DNA from: Nocardia fluminea
GTDB lineage: Bacteria > Actinomycetota > Actinomycetes > Mycobacteriales > Mycobacteriaceae
Length of the DNA: 64,000 nucleotides
Assembly (NCBI RefSeq): GCF_002846365.1
Contig: NZ_PJMW01000002.1
Location: forward strand, 496,001 to 560,000
Direction: 5' to 3'
The number at the start of each line of letters is the position of its first letter. Position 1 is the stretch's first letter. Shown one piece after another: positions 34,391-50,230 of this stretch. Under the pieces are notes generated by a model. That model was given only the letters and a program-made list of their open reading frames with translations, was not told the DNA's origin and did not search any database. A program made the translations under genes and the position numbers.

Positions 34391-34409
34391 CTTGCTTAGG
34401 CTAACCTCC
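34391..34409. promoter_or_regulatory. Iron box 2 (IdeR/DmdR-type), tandem
   Basis: CTTGCTTAGGCTAACCTCC matches about 14 of 19 consensus positions, with a perfect core TTAGGCTAACCT. Its centre is 25 bp from box 1. It lies 37 bp before the fepD start, so two repressor dimers could block transcription under iron-replete conditions. Confidence 0.65.
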
Positions 34410-34445
34410 TGTACGACCCAGTTTCGACCGCGAGAGAGAACCCTG

Positions 34446-35444
34446 ATGAGAAATCCGCGTTGGTGCGGGTGGCTTCTTGCCGTATTCGTGTTGGTCGCAG
34501 CGTGTTCGCTCAGCCTGCTGGTCGGCACGAAAGCCATTGCGATCGGCGATGTCTGGCAGGCGCTCTTCGGCGTGAGTACTACCCCCGACCATGTCACCAT
34601 CACCGAGTACCGGGTGCCGCGCACCCTGATCGGACTGCTCGTCGGACTCGCGCTCGGCGTGGCGGGTTGCCTGATGCAGGGCCTGACCCGCAACCCGCTC
34701 GCCGACCCCGGCCTGCTCGGCGTCAACGCGGGCGCGGCGTTCGCGATCACCATCGCCGTCGCGGTGTTCGGCGTCAGCGAGATCACGTCCTACGTCTGGT
34801 TCGGATTCCTCGGCGCCGCCCTGGTGTCGGTGGTCGTCTATCGCGTGGGCACCGCCGGACGAGCAGGCACCGATCCGGTGCGGCTGACCCTGGCGGGCGT
34901 TGCCGCCACCGCGGTTCTCGGCGGCCTGACGAGGGGTCTGATCCTCATGCACCCCAAGGCATTCGACGAGATGCGCCAGTGGGATTCCGGCGGCCTCACC
35001 GGACGCGGATTCGAGATCCTCTTCGGCGCGACGCCGTTCATCGTGGTGGGACTCATCATCGCGGCGCTGTGCGCGCGTTCGCTCAACGCGGTCGCGCTCG
35101 GCGACGATCTGGCGCACTCGCTGGGTGTGAACGTGGGACGAACGCGCCTGTTCACCGCGCTCGCGGTGGTGCTGCTGTGTGGCACCGCGACCGCCGCGGT
35201 CGGCCCGATCGCGTTCGTCGGGCTCGCGGTTCCGCATGTGGCCCGCTGGCTGATCGGCCCCGATCAGCGCTGGATCTTCGCCTACTCACTGGTGCTGGCG
35301 CCGATCCTGGTGCTGTCGGCGGACATCGTGGGCCGCCTCGTCATTCGTCCCGATGAAGTACCCGCCGGCCTGGTCACCGCGTTCCTCGGTGCGCCGGTGC
35401 TGATCTGGCTGGCCCGTCGCGCGAGAGTAGGTGCCGCAGCATGA
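34446..35444 (+). CDS. fepD: Ferric-siderophore ABC transporter permease (FecCD family)
   Basis: 332 residues with about 9-10 membrane helices. FecCD-family features: the N-terminal VLVAACSLSLLVGTKAI, YRVPRTLIGLLVGLALGVAGCLMQGLTRNPLADPGLLGVNAGA, and GPIAFVGLAVPHVARW near residue 260. The upstream in-frame TTG at 34392 is less likely than the ATG at 34446, which has GAGAGAGAA before it and lies downstream of the iron boxes. It forms the inner-membrane channel with the next gene, whose ATG overlaps its stop codon. Confidence 0.92.
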   Translation: MRNPRWCGWLLAVFVLVAACSLSLLVGTKAIAIGDVWQALFGVSTTPDHVTITEYRVPRTLIGLLVGLALGVAGCLMQGLTRNPLADPGLLGVNAGAAFAITIAVAVFGVSEITSYVWFGFLGAALVSVVVYRVGTAGRAGTDPVRLTLAGVAATAVLGGLTRGLILMHPKAFDEMRQWDSGGLTGRGFEILFGATPFIVVGLIIAALCARSLNAVALGDDLAHSLGVNVGRTRLFTALAVVLLCGTATAAVGPIAFVGLAVPHVARWLIGPDQRWIFAYSLVLAPILVLSADIVGRLVIRPDEVPAGLVTAFLGAPVLIWLARRARVGAAA

Positions 35445-36496
35445 GTTCGACGATCGATTTCGGCCGCGCGATGCTGGTGGTCCGGCCGCGTGGATCCCGC
35501 TTCTCCGCCCGGATCGGCGTGCGCACCCTGGTGGTATGCGCTGTCCTGCTGACGATCTCGGTGGTCACAGCGGTACTGGCCTTGGGCAGCGGCGACTACT
35601 TGATTCCGCCACTGCGGGTGCTGCGCGCGTTGGTCATCGGCGACGAACGGTTCGACCGGCTGGTGGTGTGGGACTGGCGGCTGCCGCGCATCCTGCTCGC
35701 CCTGATCCTGGGCGCCGCGCTGGGCGTGAGTGGCGCCATCCTGCAATCGGTGACCAGGAATCCGCTGGGCAGCCCCGACATCGTCGGGTTCAACACCGGC
35801 GCCTACACCGGCGCGCTGATCGCCATCCTGACCCTCGGCGGCGGGCACCTGCAGACGGCCACCGGCGCGGTGGTCGGCGGACTCGGTGCGGCGCTGGTCA
35901 TCCACCTACTCGCCTTCCGGCACAACGTGACCGGGTTCCGCCTCATCATCGTCGGCATCGGCGTCAGCTCCATGCTGTTGTCGGTCAACACCTGGCTGAT
36001 CCTGCGCGCCGATCTGGACGCGGCGATGTCGGCGGCTGCCTGGGGCGCGGGCACGCTGAACGGCCTCTCGTGGCCACAGGTCGGTCCCGCGGTGGTGATC
36101 CTCGCCGTGCTGGCGATCGCGCTCGTCCCCGCGGCCCCTCGATTGCAGATCCTCGAACTCGGTGACGACACCGCTCGCGCGTTCGGTCTCAATGTCAGCC
36201 GGGCGACGCTGTGGCTGATCGTGCTCAGCGTCGCGTTCACCGCGGTGGCGACGGCGGTGGCGGGTCCGATCGCGTTCGTCGCGCTCGCCGCACCGCATCT
36301 GGCGCGCAGGCTGGCCCGCACGCCCTCGATCGCGCTCGGGCCCTCGGCGGCGATGGGGTCGATGTTGCTGATCACCTGCGACTGGATCGCCCAGCACGCG
36401 TTCGCGCCCACCACCGTGCCGGTCGGCCTCGTCACTGTCTCGATCGGTGGCCTGTACCTGGCATATCTGCTGGTCGCCGAGGCGCGACGGAACTAG
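35441..36496 (+). CDS. fepG: Ferric-siderophore ABC transporter permease (FecCD family), second
   Basis: 351 residues with ten predicted helices. WDWRLPRILLALILGAALGVSGAILQSVTRNPLGSPDIVGFNTGA is the FecCD signature region, and GPIAFVALAAPHLARRLAR mirrors its partner. The ATG overlaps the fepD stop (ATGA), and fepC follows after 12 bp, so fepD-fepG-fepC is one operon. Two different permeases in one importer are typical of catecholate uptake systems such as Fep. Confidence 0.92.
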   Translation: MSSTIDFGRAMLVVRPRGSRFSARIGVRTLVVCAVLLTISVVTAVLALGSGDYLIPPLRVLRALVIGDERFDRLVVWDWRLPRILLALILGAALGVSGAILQSVTRNPLGSPDIVGFNTGAYTGALIAILTLGGGHLQTATGAVVGGLGAALVIHLLAFRHNVTGFRLIIVGIGVSSMLLSVNTWLILRADLDAAMSAAAWGAGTLNGLSWPQVGPAVVILAVLAIALVPAAPRLQILELGDDTARAFGLNVSRATLWLIVLSVAFTAVATAVAGPIAFVALAAPHLARRLARTPSIALGPSAAMGSMLLITCDWIAQHAFAPTTVPVGLVTVSIGGLYLAYLLVAEARRN

Positions 36497-36508
36497 GAAA
36501 GCGAAGAG

Positions 36509-37315
36509 ATGAACGACACTTCACGGCTGCGCGCCGACCGGGTCCGCCTCGGCTACAAGGGCAACACGATCAGCGACCAACTGTCGGTGGACATCCCGGA
36601 CGGCACGTTCACAGTGATCATCGGCCCGAACGCGTGCGGCAAGTCCACCTTGCTGCGCGCGCTGGCCCGGCTGCTCACCCCCGAGTCGGGGACCGTGCTG
36701 CTCGACGGCAAACCGATCACCTCCTACCCGGCGAAACAGGTGGCAAGGCAGATCGGTCTGCTGCCGCAGACCTCGACCGCACCGGACGGCATCCGGGTCG
36801 CCGATCTCGTGGCGCGCGGCCGCTATCCGCATCAGACGCTGCTGCGGCAGTGGTCGAAGGCCGACGAGGAGGCCGTGGCTTCGGCGATGGCGGCGACCGG
36901 TGTCACCGAGTTGTCGGCGCGCATGGTCGACGAGCTGTCGGGCGGTCAGCGCCAGCGGGTGTGGATCGCGATGGTGCTCGCCCAGGACACCCCGCTGATC
37001 CTGCTCGATGAGCCGACGACCTACCTCGACATCGCCTATCAGATCCAGTTGCTCGATCTGTGCCGGTCGCTGAATCGCGAATCCGGGCGGACCGTCGTGG
37101 CGGTGTTGCACGACCTCAATCACGCCTTCCGTTACGCGGATCACCTCATCGCCATGCGCGACGGCCGGGTGGTCGCCACGGGCGCTCCCGCCGACATCGT
37201 GACCGCCGAGCTCGTCGACGAGGTCTTCTCGCTGCGATGCCGCATCGTCGACGACCCGGAAACCGGTACGCCACTGGTGATTCCGCTCGCCGAGGACGCC
37301 GCCAAGGTGGGTTAG
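36509..37315 (+). CDS. fepC: Ferric-siderophore ABC transporter ATPase
   Basis: 268 residues. Walker A IGPNACGKSTLLRAL (K45), Q-loop IGLLPQTSTA, signature LSGGQRQRVW (about 144-153), Walker B LILLDEPTTYLDIAYQ (about 164-179) and switch His in VLHDLNHAF. The PTTYLDI sequence is typical of iron-siderophore (FepC/FecE) ATPases. It powers FepD-FepG. The stop is followed by 97 bp carrying the NRPS iron box. Confidence 0.93.
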   Translation: MNDTSRLRADRVRLGYKGNTISDQLSVDIPDGTFTVIIGPNACGKSTLLRALARLLTPESGTVLLDGKPITSYPAKQVARQIGLLPQTSTAPDGIRVADLVARGRYPHQTLLRQWSKADEEAVASAMAATGVTELSARMVDELSGGQRQRVWIAMVLAQDTPLILLDEPTTYLDIAYQIQLLDLCRSLNRESGRTVVAVLHDLNHAFRYADHLIAMRDGRVVATGAPADIVTAELVDEVFSLRCRIVDDPETGTPLVIPLAEDAAKVG

Positions 37316-37360
37316 ACCTGCGGAGATGCGACAGGGCGAACATAGGTATTTCGCAATTAG

Positions 37361-37379
37361 TTAAGTTAGGCTAACCTAA
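37361..37379. promoter_or_regulatory. Iron box (IdeR/DmdR-type) for the NRPS operon
   Basis: TTAAGTTAGGCTAACCTAA matches 18 of 19 positions of the classic consensus TTAGGTTAGGCTAACCTAA; the core palindrome GTTAGGCTAAC is perfect. It ends 33 bp before the NRPS start, a position where a bound repressor would occlude the promoter. Confidence 0.9.
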
Positions 37380-37412
37380 CTGATTGTGTATGTGACGAGG
37401 GAGGGAGTTGCC

Positions 37413-45110
<7,698 letters not shown>

Positions 45111-45166
45111 GCATGCAGCACACCGCTTTTCGCCGTTCGAAAAGAAAGATGAGGACAACCCCTTCC

Positions 45167-46165
45167 ATGTTCACCACTCGATCATCGGGCAGGCTCCGCG
45201 CCACCCTCGCCCTGCTGGTTCTCGCGCTGATCGCAGCGCTCACCGGTTGCGGCAGCTCCTCGGACGACGCCGCCGCACCCACCGGTCCGCGCGAGGTCCA
45301 GACGCCCAAGGGCACCGTCTCCGTGCCCGCCGACCCGCAGCGCATCGTCGTGCTCAACGGCACTCTGGCCGGCTACCTCTACGACCTCGATGTGCCGGTC
45401 GTCGCCGCCGACCCGCGTCTGCTCGGCGTCGCCAGCAAGCCGGGTGAGTTCCCGACCGGCTGGGCCGCGGACGCGGCGAAGCAGGGCACCAAGGCCCTGC
45501 CGACCGGCGAGAACATCAACCTGGAGTTCATCGCCGCCCAGCGCCCCGACCTGATCATCGGCGGCGGCCAAGGCTACCCGGCGCAGCAGTCGGTGAACGC
45601 CTACGACCAGCTCAGCGCGATCGCCCCGACCGTGCTGGTGCCCACCGAGACAACGTACTGGCAGGACCAGCTGCGGGTGATCGCCGATGTGGTGGGCAAG
45701 CCGTCCGAGGTCGATCAGCTGATCACCAACTACAAGGACAAGCTGGCCAAGGCCAAGAGCACCATCAAGGCGCCCGCGGGCAACACCGTCATCATGCAGT
45801 CGCTCAAGAGCCAGAAGCCGACCGCGTTCGTGCCCACCGCCGCACTGCCCACCCTGCTGTCGGAGGTCGGGTTCACGCTGGACCAGCAGCTCGAAGCCAA
45901 GGCGGGCAACCCCGCTCGCGAAGGGAGCGCCGATTTCATCAGCTTCAGCCCGGAGCTGCTGAACACCGTCGTCGACGCGCCGGTGCTGTTCATGATCCCG
46001 CTCAACGGCGGCCGGAGCCTGGACGAGCTGCGGGCCGACCCGATGTACGCGTCGCTGCCCTCGTTCAAGGCGAACACGGTCTTCGAGCTGCCCGCCACCA
46101 GCTCGCGTCCCGACTACCGCACCGTCATGACCACGCTCGATCTGCTCGTGGAACGCTTCAAGTGA
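45167..46165 (+). CDS. Ferric-siderophore-binding lipoprotein (periplasmic-type, FepB-like)
   Basis: About 332 residues from the ATG at 45167; starts at 45113 and 45149 are also possible. The signal peptide ends at the lipobox ALTGC (C28), so the protein is anchored to the outer face of the membrane. The body is the TroA/FepB-like binding fold: PKGTVSVPADPQRIVVLNG, LEFIAAQRPDLIIGGGQ, and 'SELLNTVVDAPVLF'-type C-terminal lobe. It captures the ferric siderophore and delivers it to FepDG. It is inside the NRPS operon, two bases after the NRPS stop. Confidence 0.9.
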   Translation: MFTTRSSGRLRATLALLVLALIAALTGCGSSSDDAAAPTGPREVQTPKGTVSVPADPQRIVVLNGTLAGYLYDLDVPVVAADPRLLGVASKPGEFPTGWAADAAKQGTKALPTGENINLEFIAAQRPDLIIGGGQGYPAQQSVNAYDQLSAIAPTVLVPTETTYWQDQLRVIADVVGKPSEVDQLITNYKDKLAKAKSTIKAPAGNTVIMQSLKSQKPTAFVPTAALPTLLSEVGFTLDQQLEAKAGNPAREGSADFISFSPELLNTVVDAPVLFMIPLNGGRSLDELRADPMYASLPSFKANTVFELPATSSRPDYRTVMTTLDLLVERFK

Positions 46166-47391
46166 CAGCGGTCGGCGGCCTGCTCATCGACATCAGCCCG
46201 CTGCGGACCTCGCGTCCGTTCCGGTGCGCGTTCGCGGCGCGGCTGGTGTCGGTGCTGGGGCTCGGGCTGCTCATGGTGGCCCTGCCGTTGCAGGTCTATC
46301 AACTGACCGGCTCGACCCTGCAGGTCGCCGGCATCGCGACAGCCACCGCGGCGGCGCTGTTCGCCGGCAGCCTCGCCGGCGGCGTGATCGCCGACCGGTG
46401 CGACCGGCGCACGGTGATCCAATGGTCGCGCAGTGCGGCGGGCGCGGGCTTCCTGATCCTCGGCATCAATGCCGTGCTGCCGGATCCGATGCTGTCGGTG
46501 ATCTATCTGGCCGCCATCGTCGACGGACTCGCGGGTGGGGTGAGCGGCTCCGCCCTGATGGCACTGGTGCCGATGCTCGTCGGGCGCGACAAGATCGCCG
46601 CGGCAGGCGCTCTGACCGCGCTCACCACCGACGTGGGCACGATGATCACGCCCGCGATCGCCGGTGTGCTGGTCGCGCAGGCGGGGGTGTCGGTCGCGTT
46701 CTTCCTGTGCGCGGGCGCCACCGCTGCCACGGTGGGGCTCATCACCGCGATCGGTCCGGCCCCGCCACCGGTCCGCGATCTGCAGAACCCGCTGCGCGAG
46801 TTGGCGATCGGCATTCGCTTCGCCGTGCAGCACAAGAGCATTCGCGTCATCCTGCTGACCGGCTTGATCGCCATGCTGGTCAGCGGGCCGCTGGTGCTGC
46901 TGCCCGCCTACGCCGACGTCGAACTGAACGCGGGCCCCGGCACTCTCGGGCTGCTGTACGCCGCGCCGGGCGCCGGTGCCGTCATCGGGTCGCTCACCAG
47001 TGGCTGGATGAGCCGCACCCGCTACAACGGGCCCGCTCTGCTGATCTCGCTGGCACTCATGCCGCTGGGTGTGATCGCCGCCGGACTGTGGTCGCACGCG
47101 GCGCTGGTCTTCCTCGGTCTGGCCGGATTCGGCCTGGCCAGGGCGGTGAACATCGTGTTGCGCTACACCCTGCTCCAGCAGCAGGCCCCCGAGGAACTGC
47201 GTGGCCGGATGGCCGGACTGCTCATGGTGCAGTCGGTGACCGGCACCGCGATCGGCTCGATGGTCGCCGGTTTCGTCGGCCAATTCTTCGCGCCGGGCAC
47301 CGCGCTCGTGATCTACGGCGTCGCGGTCCTGGCACTCACCGGTGTGGTGGCGCTGGCCGCCGGACCGCTGCACGGAAAGGAACAGAAGTGA
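46162..47391 (+). CDS. entS: MFS siderophore exporter (EntS-like)
   Basis: 409 residues, 12 helices, DHA3 MFS family. It begins with ISPLRTSRPFRCAFAARLVSVLGLGLLMVALPLQVYQLTGSTLQV, the EntS-type start, and has GGVIADRCDRRTVI (motif A) and SGSALMALVPMLVGRDKIAAAGAL. The GTG overlaps the binding-protein stop (GTGA). In the operon context it most likely exports the siderophore made by the NRPS. Confidence 0.9.
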   Translation: MTAVGGLLIDISPLRTSRPFRCAFAARLVSVLGLGLLMVALPLQVYQLTGSTLQVAGIATATAAALFAGSLAGGVIADRCDRRTVIQWSRSAAGAGFLILGINAVLPDPMLSVIYLAAIVDGLAGGVSGSALMALVPMLVGRDKIAAAGALTALTTDVGTMITPAIAGVLVAQAGVSVAFFLCAGATAATVGLITAIGPAPPPVRDLQNPLRELAIGIRFAVQHKSIRVILLTGLIAMLVSGPLVLLPAYADVELNAGPGTLGLLYAAPGAGAVIGSLTSGWMSRTRYNGPALLISLALMPLGVIAAGLWSHAALVFLGLAGFGLARAVNIVLRYTLLQQQAPEELRGRMAGLLMVQSVTGTAIGSMVAGFVGQFFAPGTALVIYGVAVLALTGVVALAAGPLHGKEQK

Positions 47392-48227
47392 CCGATCGCA
47401 GTGGCTATGCCGCGCGCATCGCCGAAGTGCTCGCCGGTGAGCACGGCGCCAAGGTCCCGTATCCGATCGGCCTGCAGGAAGTAGAGGTGATCCGCACGGT
47501 CCCGGTCGGGGCCGGACTGCTCCGCATCACCTTCGGTGGGCCCGATATCGCGACCTTCCACAGCTATGTGCCGGATGAGCATGTGCGCCTGGTGTTTCCG
47601 TGTGAGGACGGGGTGCTGCGACTACCCGAGCGCGACGGGCAGTCACTCGAGTGGGGCAACCCGCGGCCGGTCTCGCGTGAGTACACAGTGCGCCGCCACA
47701 GCATCGCCGACAACGAACTCGACATCGATTTCGCGATCCACCCCGGCGGCCTGGCCTCGGAGTGGGCGATCGCGGCGACGCCGGGCACCAGGATTCACAT
47801 CGCGGGACCTCCCGGCGGCGTCGTGGTCCCCGAGACCTACGACAAATTCCTCTTCGTCGGTGACATCACCGCGCTGCCCGCCATCGCGCGCTGGCTGGAA
47901 CGGCTCACCCGGACCGCGCGGGGCTGGGCGTTCATCGAGGTGACCGGCCCCGAGGAAGAGATCGAGATCGACGCGCCCGAGGGCATCGAGGTGCGCTGGC
48001 TGCACCGCGGCGACCTGGAACCGGGCACCGGTGACGCGCTGGAGAAGGCCGTGCGCGGCGTGGAAGTCCCCGCTGGACAGCGGGTGTACGCCTGGGTCGC
48101 CGGCGAGGCCGGTTGCCTGCGCGGCATCCGCAAGGTGGTGCGCGGCGAACTCGGCATCGGTCCCAAGGACTCGCTGATCGCCGGCTACTGGAAGCGCGGC
48201 GTCGCCGATTTCGATCGAGAGGAATGA
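47388..48227 (+). CDS. Siderophore-interacting protein (FAD-linked ferric reductase, ViuB-like)
   Basis: 279 residues of the SIP family, which reduces or releases iron from imported ferric siderophores. The FAD motif is SREYTVRRH (R97, Y99, T100, R102), followed by 'ELDIDFAIHPGGLASEWA', 'PGGVVVP' and the C-terminal VYAWVAGEAGCLRGIRKVVR that contains a conserved Cys. GTG overlaps the exporter stop. Because this gene is in the biosynthetic operon, it probably handles the siderophore made here. Confidence 0.92.
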   Translation: MTDRSGYAARIAEVLAGEHGAKVPYPIGLQEVEVIRTVPVGAGLLRITFGGPDIATFHSYVPDEHVRLVFPCEDGVLRLPERDGQSLEWGNPRPVSREYTVRRHSIADNELDIDFAIHPGGLASEWAIAATPGTRIHIAGPPGGVVVPETYDKFLFVGDITALPAIARWLERLTRTARGWAFIEVTGPEEEIEIDAPEGIEVRWLHRGDLEPGTGDALEKAVRGVEVPAGQRVYAWVAGEAGCLRGIRKVVRGELGIGPKDSLIAGYWKRGVADFDREE

Positions 48228-48230
48228 GCG

Positions 48231-48446
48231 GTGACCGACGAACAAGTCATCACAGATGTGGCCACGGTACTCGGCGTCGACCGATCCGAACTGGCCACCG
48301 ACACCGATCTGCTGGACGCGGGCCTGGACTCGGTACGCATCATGTCGCTCGTGGAGAAATGGCGGTCGGCCGGACATGCAGATATCGACTTCCCCACGCT
48401 CGCCGGTGATCCCGTGCTCGGGTCGTGGATCGAACTGCTGGCCTGA
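48231..48446 (+). CDS. Free-standing aryl carrier protein
   Basis: 71 residues, one acyl-carrier-like four-helix domain. The phosphopantetheine motif LLDAGLDSVRIMSL holds Ser34. In enterobactin and bacillibactin systems this domain is the C-terminal part of isochorismatase (EntB/DhbB); here it is a separate gene, 3 bp after the SIP gene. It would be loaded by a phosphopantetheinyl transferase (not in the window), charged with 2,3-dihydroxybenzoate by the EntE-like ligase, and would present it to the NRPS C1 domain. Confidence 0.85.
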   Translation: MTDEQVITDVATVLGVDRSELATDTDLLDAGLDSVRIMSLVEKWRSAGHADIDFPTLAGDPVLGSWIELLA

Positions 48447-48452
48447 TCACCG

Positions 48453-48489
48453 CGGCCGGGGTGGCACGTCCTGCGCGCCACCCCGGCCG
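48453..48489. terminator. Bidirectional hairpin terminator
   Basis: CGGCCGGGGTGGC (48453-48465) pairs perfectly over 13 bp with its complement at 48477-48489, loop 11 nt. It sits between the convergent carrier-protein and DHB-ligase genes and could terminate both transcripts. Confidence 0.75.
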
Positions 48490-48492
48490 GGG

Positions 48493-50133
48493 TCAGTTGC
48501 CGTGCGCCCCGTCGGCGAGTGCCTGTCGCAGATCCTTGCGGCTGGTCTTGCCGACGCCGGTCGCCGGGAATTCGTCGACGACCACGACCGTGTCGGGCAT
48601 CTTCCACGCCGCCACCCCGCGCGAACGGACGAACGAGCGCACCGAGATCAGGGTGGGCCGCTGCGCGGGGTCGACGGGCTGGACGAAGGCGCAGATCCGT
48701 TGACCCAGTACCGGATCCGGCGTGCCGACGATCACGGCGTCGCGGACCGCCGGGTGTTCGAGCAGGTGCGCCTCGAGCTCTTCGGCCGAGACCTTCTCCC
48801 CGCCGCGGTTCACCCAGTCGCCCGCGCGGCCCGCGACGACGAGGTTGCCGTCGGGGCGCACGGACACGATGTCGCCGGTGCGGTACCAGCCGTCGGCGGT
48901 GAAGCTGCGGGCGTCGGCGTCGGGGTTGTCGTAGTAGCCGCGAATTGTGTACGGGCCCTGGGTGATCAGGTGTCCCGTCGCGCCCGGCGCCACCTCGGCG
49001 CCGTTGTCGTCGACGACGGCGAGCTGGTCGTACTCCGACATCGGCCTGCCCTGCGTGCCGACCACCACCTCGATCGGGTCGTCGAGCCTGGTGTAGCAGA
49101 CCAAGCCCTCGGCCATGCCGAACACCTGCTGCAAGGTCACGCCGAGCGCGGGACCGATCCGGCGGGCCAGCTCGTCCTGGCAGCGCGCCCCGCCCACCTG
49201 CAGTACCCGCAGACTGGACAGGTCGGGGGTCTCGCCCGCTTCGGCGCGCTCGGTCCACAGCCTCGCCAGCGGGGGCACCAGACCCGTGATGGTGACGCCG
49301 AACCGCTCGATGAGCGGAAAGGCCGTCGCCGGCGTCGGATCCGGCGTCATCGCGACAGCACCACCCGCCCACAGCGCGCCCAGGATGCCCGGCGAACTCA
49401 TCGGGAAGTTGTGCGCGACCGGCAGGGTCGCGAGATAGACGGTGGTGTGGTCGAGTTCGCAGATCTCGGCGCTGCGCCGCACGCTGTAGAGGTAGTCGTC
49501 GTGGGTGCGGGCGATGAGCTTGGGGATACCGGTACTGCCGCCCGACAACTGCAGGAACGCCACATCGCTAGCGGCAGGACCCGCCAATTGCGCAGGCGTG
49601 TCGCGGTATTCGTCGAGGTCGTGCGCGTCTTCGGGCAGCGATCCACTGTCGACCAGCACCAGGTGGCGCAGACTCTCGACCTCCTCACGCACCTGTGCGG
49701 CCAGCGCCGCGTAGTCGAAGCGCTGATGCGTGCCACACGTGATCATCGCCTTCGCCCCGGCGGCCTCGGCGATCGGCACCAGCTCGGCCGTGCGATGCGC
49801 GGGCAGGCAGAACACCGGCAGCGCACCGAGTTTGAACAGCGCGAAGATCACCTCGACGAACTCGGCGCGGTTGGGCAGTTGCACCAGCACCCGGTCGCCG
49901 GGCGCGAGGCCGAGCCGGCCGAAACCGGTGGCGAGCGAACTCGACCGGTGGTCGAGTTCGGCGTAGGTCCAGCTGTTCGCGTCGTCGAGAACGGCGATCC
50001 GGTCCGGCGCCGCGGCGGCCCGTGCGGTGAGCACATCACCGAATGTCTCACCCGCCCAGCAGTTCTGCTCTCGATATCGTCGCGCCAGGTCGGCGGGCCA
50101 CGGGGTGAAGCCGGGGAGCACGGGATCGGTCAA
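48493..50133 (-). CDS. entE: 2,3-dihydroxybenzoate-AMP ligase (EntE/DhbE-like)
   Basis: About 546 residues. ANL-superfamily adenylation enzyme that activates 2,3-dihydroxybenzoate and loads it onto the carrier protein. DHB-specific signature LPVAHNFPMSSPGILGALWAGG; ATP loop LQLSGGSTGIPKLI; GYYDNPDADARSFTADGWYRTGD and GGEKVSAEELEAHLLEHP are present. The family N-terminus (PGFTPWPADLARRYREQNCW) directly follows a TTG at 50133 with AGAGG upstream; a longer frame (ATG 50199) adds 22 unrelated residues, so TTG is preferred. Transcribed divergently from dhbA across an iron box. Confidence 0.9.
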   Translation of the reverse strand: MTDPVLPGFTPWPADLARRYREQNCWAGETFGDVLTARAAAAPDRIAVLDDANSWTYAELDHRSSSLATGFGRLGLAPGDRVLVQLPNRAEFVEVIFALFKLGALPVFCLPAHRTAELVPIAEAAGAKAMITCGTHQRFDYAALAAQVREEVESLRHLVLVDSGSLPEDAHDLDEYRDTPAQLAGPAASDVAFLQLSGGSTGIPKLIARTHDDYLYSVRRSAEICELDHTTVYLATLPVAHNFPMSSPGILGALWAGGAVAMTPDPTPATAFPLIERFGVTITGLVPPLARLWTERAEAGETPDLSSLRVLQVGGARCQDELARRIGPALGVTLQQVFGMAEGLVCYTRLDDPIEVVVGTQGRPMSEYDQLAVVDDNGAEVAPGATGHLITQGPYTIRGYYDNPDADARSFTADGWYRTGDIVSVRPDGNLVVAGRAGDWVNRGGEKVSAEELEAHLLEHPAVRDAVIVGTPDPVLGQRICAFVQPVDPAQRPTLISVRSFVRSRGVAAWKMPDTVVVVDEFPATGVGKTSRKDLRQALADGAHGN

Positions 50134-50206
50134 GTCGAGCACCTCTTTCCAGCGGAACTTCGGTCGGTCTCGTCGGCGGTTGTACGCGAAGGTAACCATC
50201 CGACGG

Positions 50207-50230
50207 TAGAATCAGGTTAGGCTAACCTCA
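50207..50230. promoter_or_regulatory. Iron box and dhbA promoter, abutting the dhbA start codon
   Basis: TCAGGTTAGGCTAACCTCA (50212-50230) matches 17 of 19 consensus positions. TAGAAT (50207-50212), a good -10 hexamer for the dhbA direction, partly overlaps it. The final A of the box is the A of the dhbA ATG, so the mRNA must be leaderless or nearly so, and repressor binding would directly block initiation. The divergent entE transcript starts on the other side. Confidence 0.8.

Noticed and set aside
50134..50199. N-terminal extension of the DHB-AMP ligase from ATG 50199
   Set aside because: Adds basic residues with no family similarity, and leaves only 30 bp for two divergent promoters; the TTG at 50133 with AGAGG fits better.
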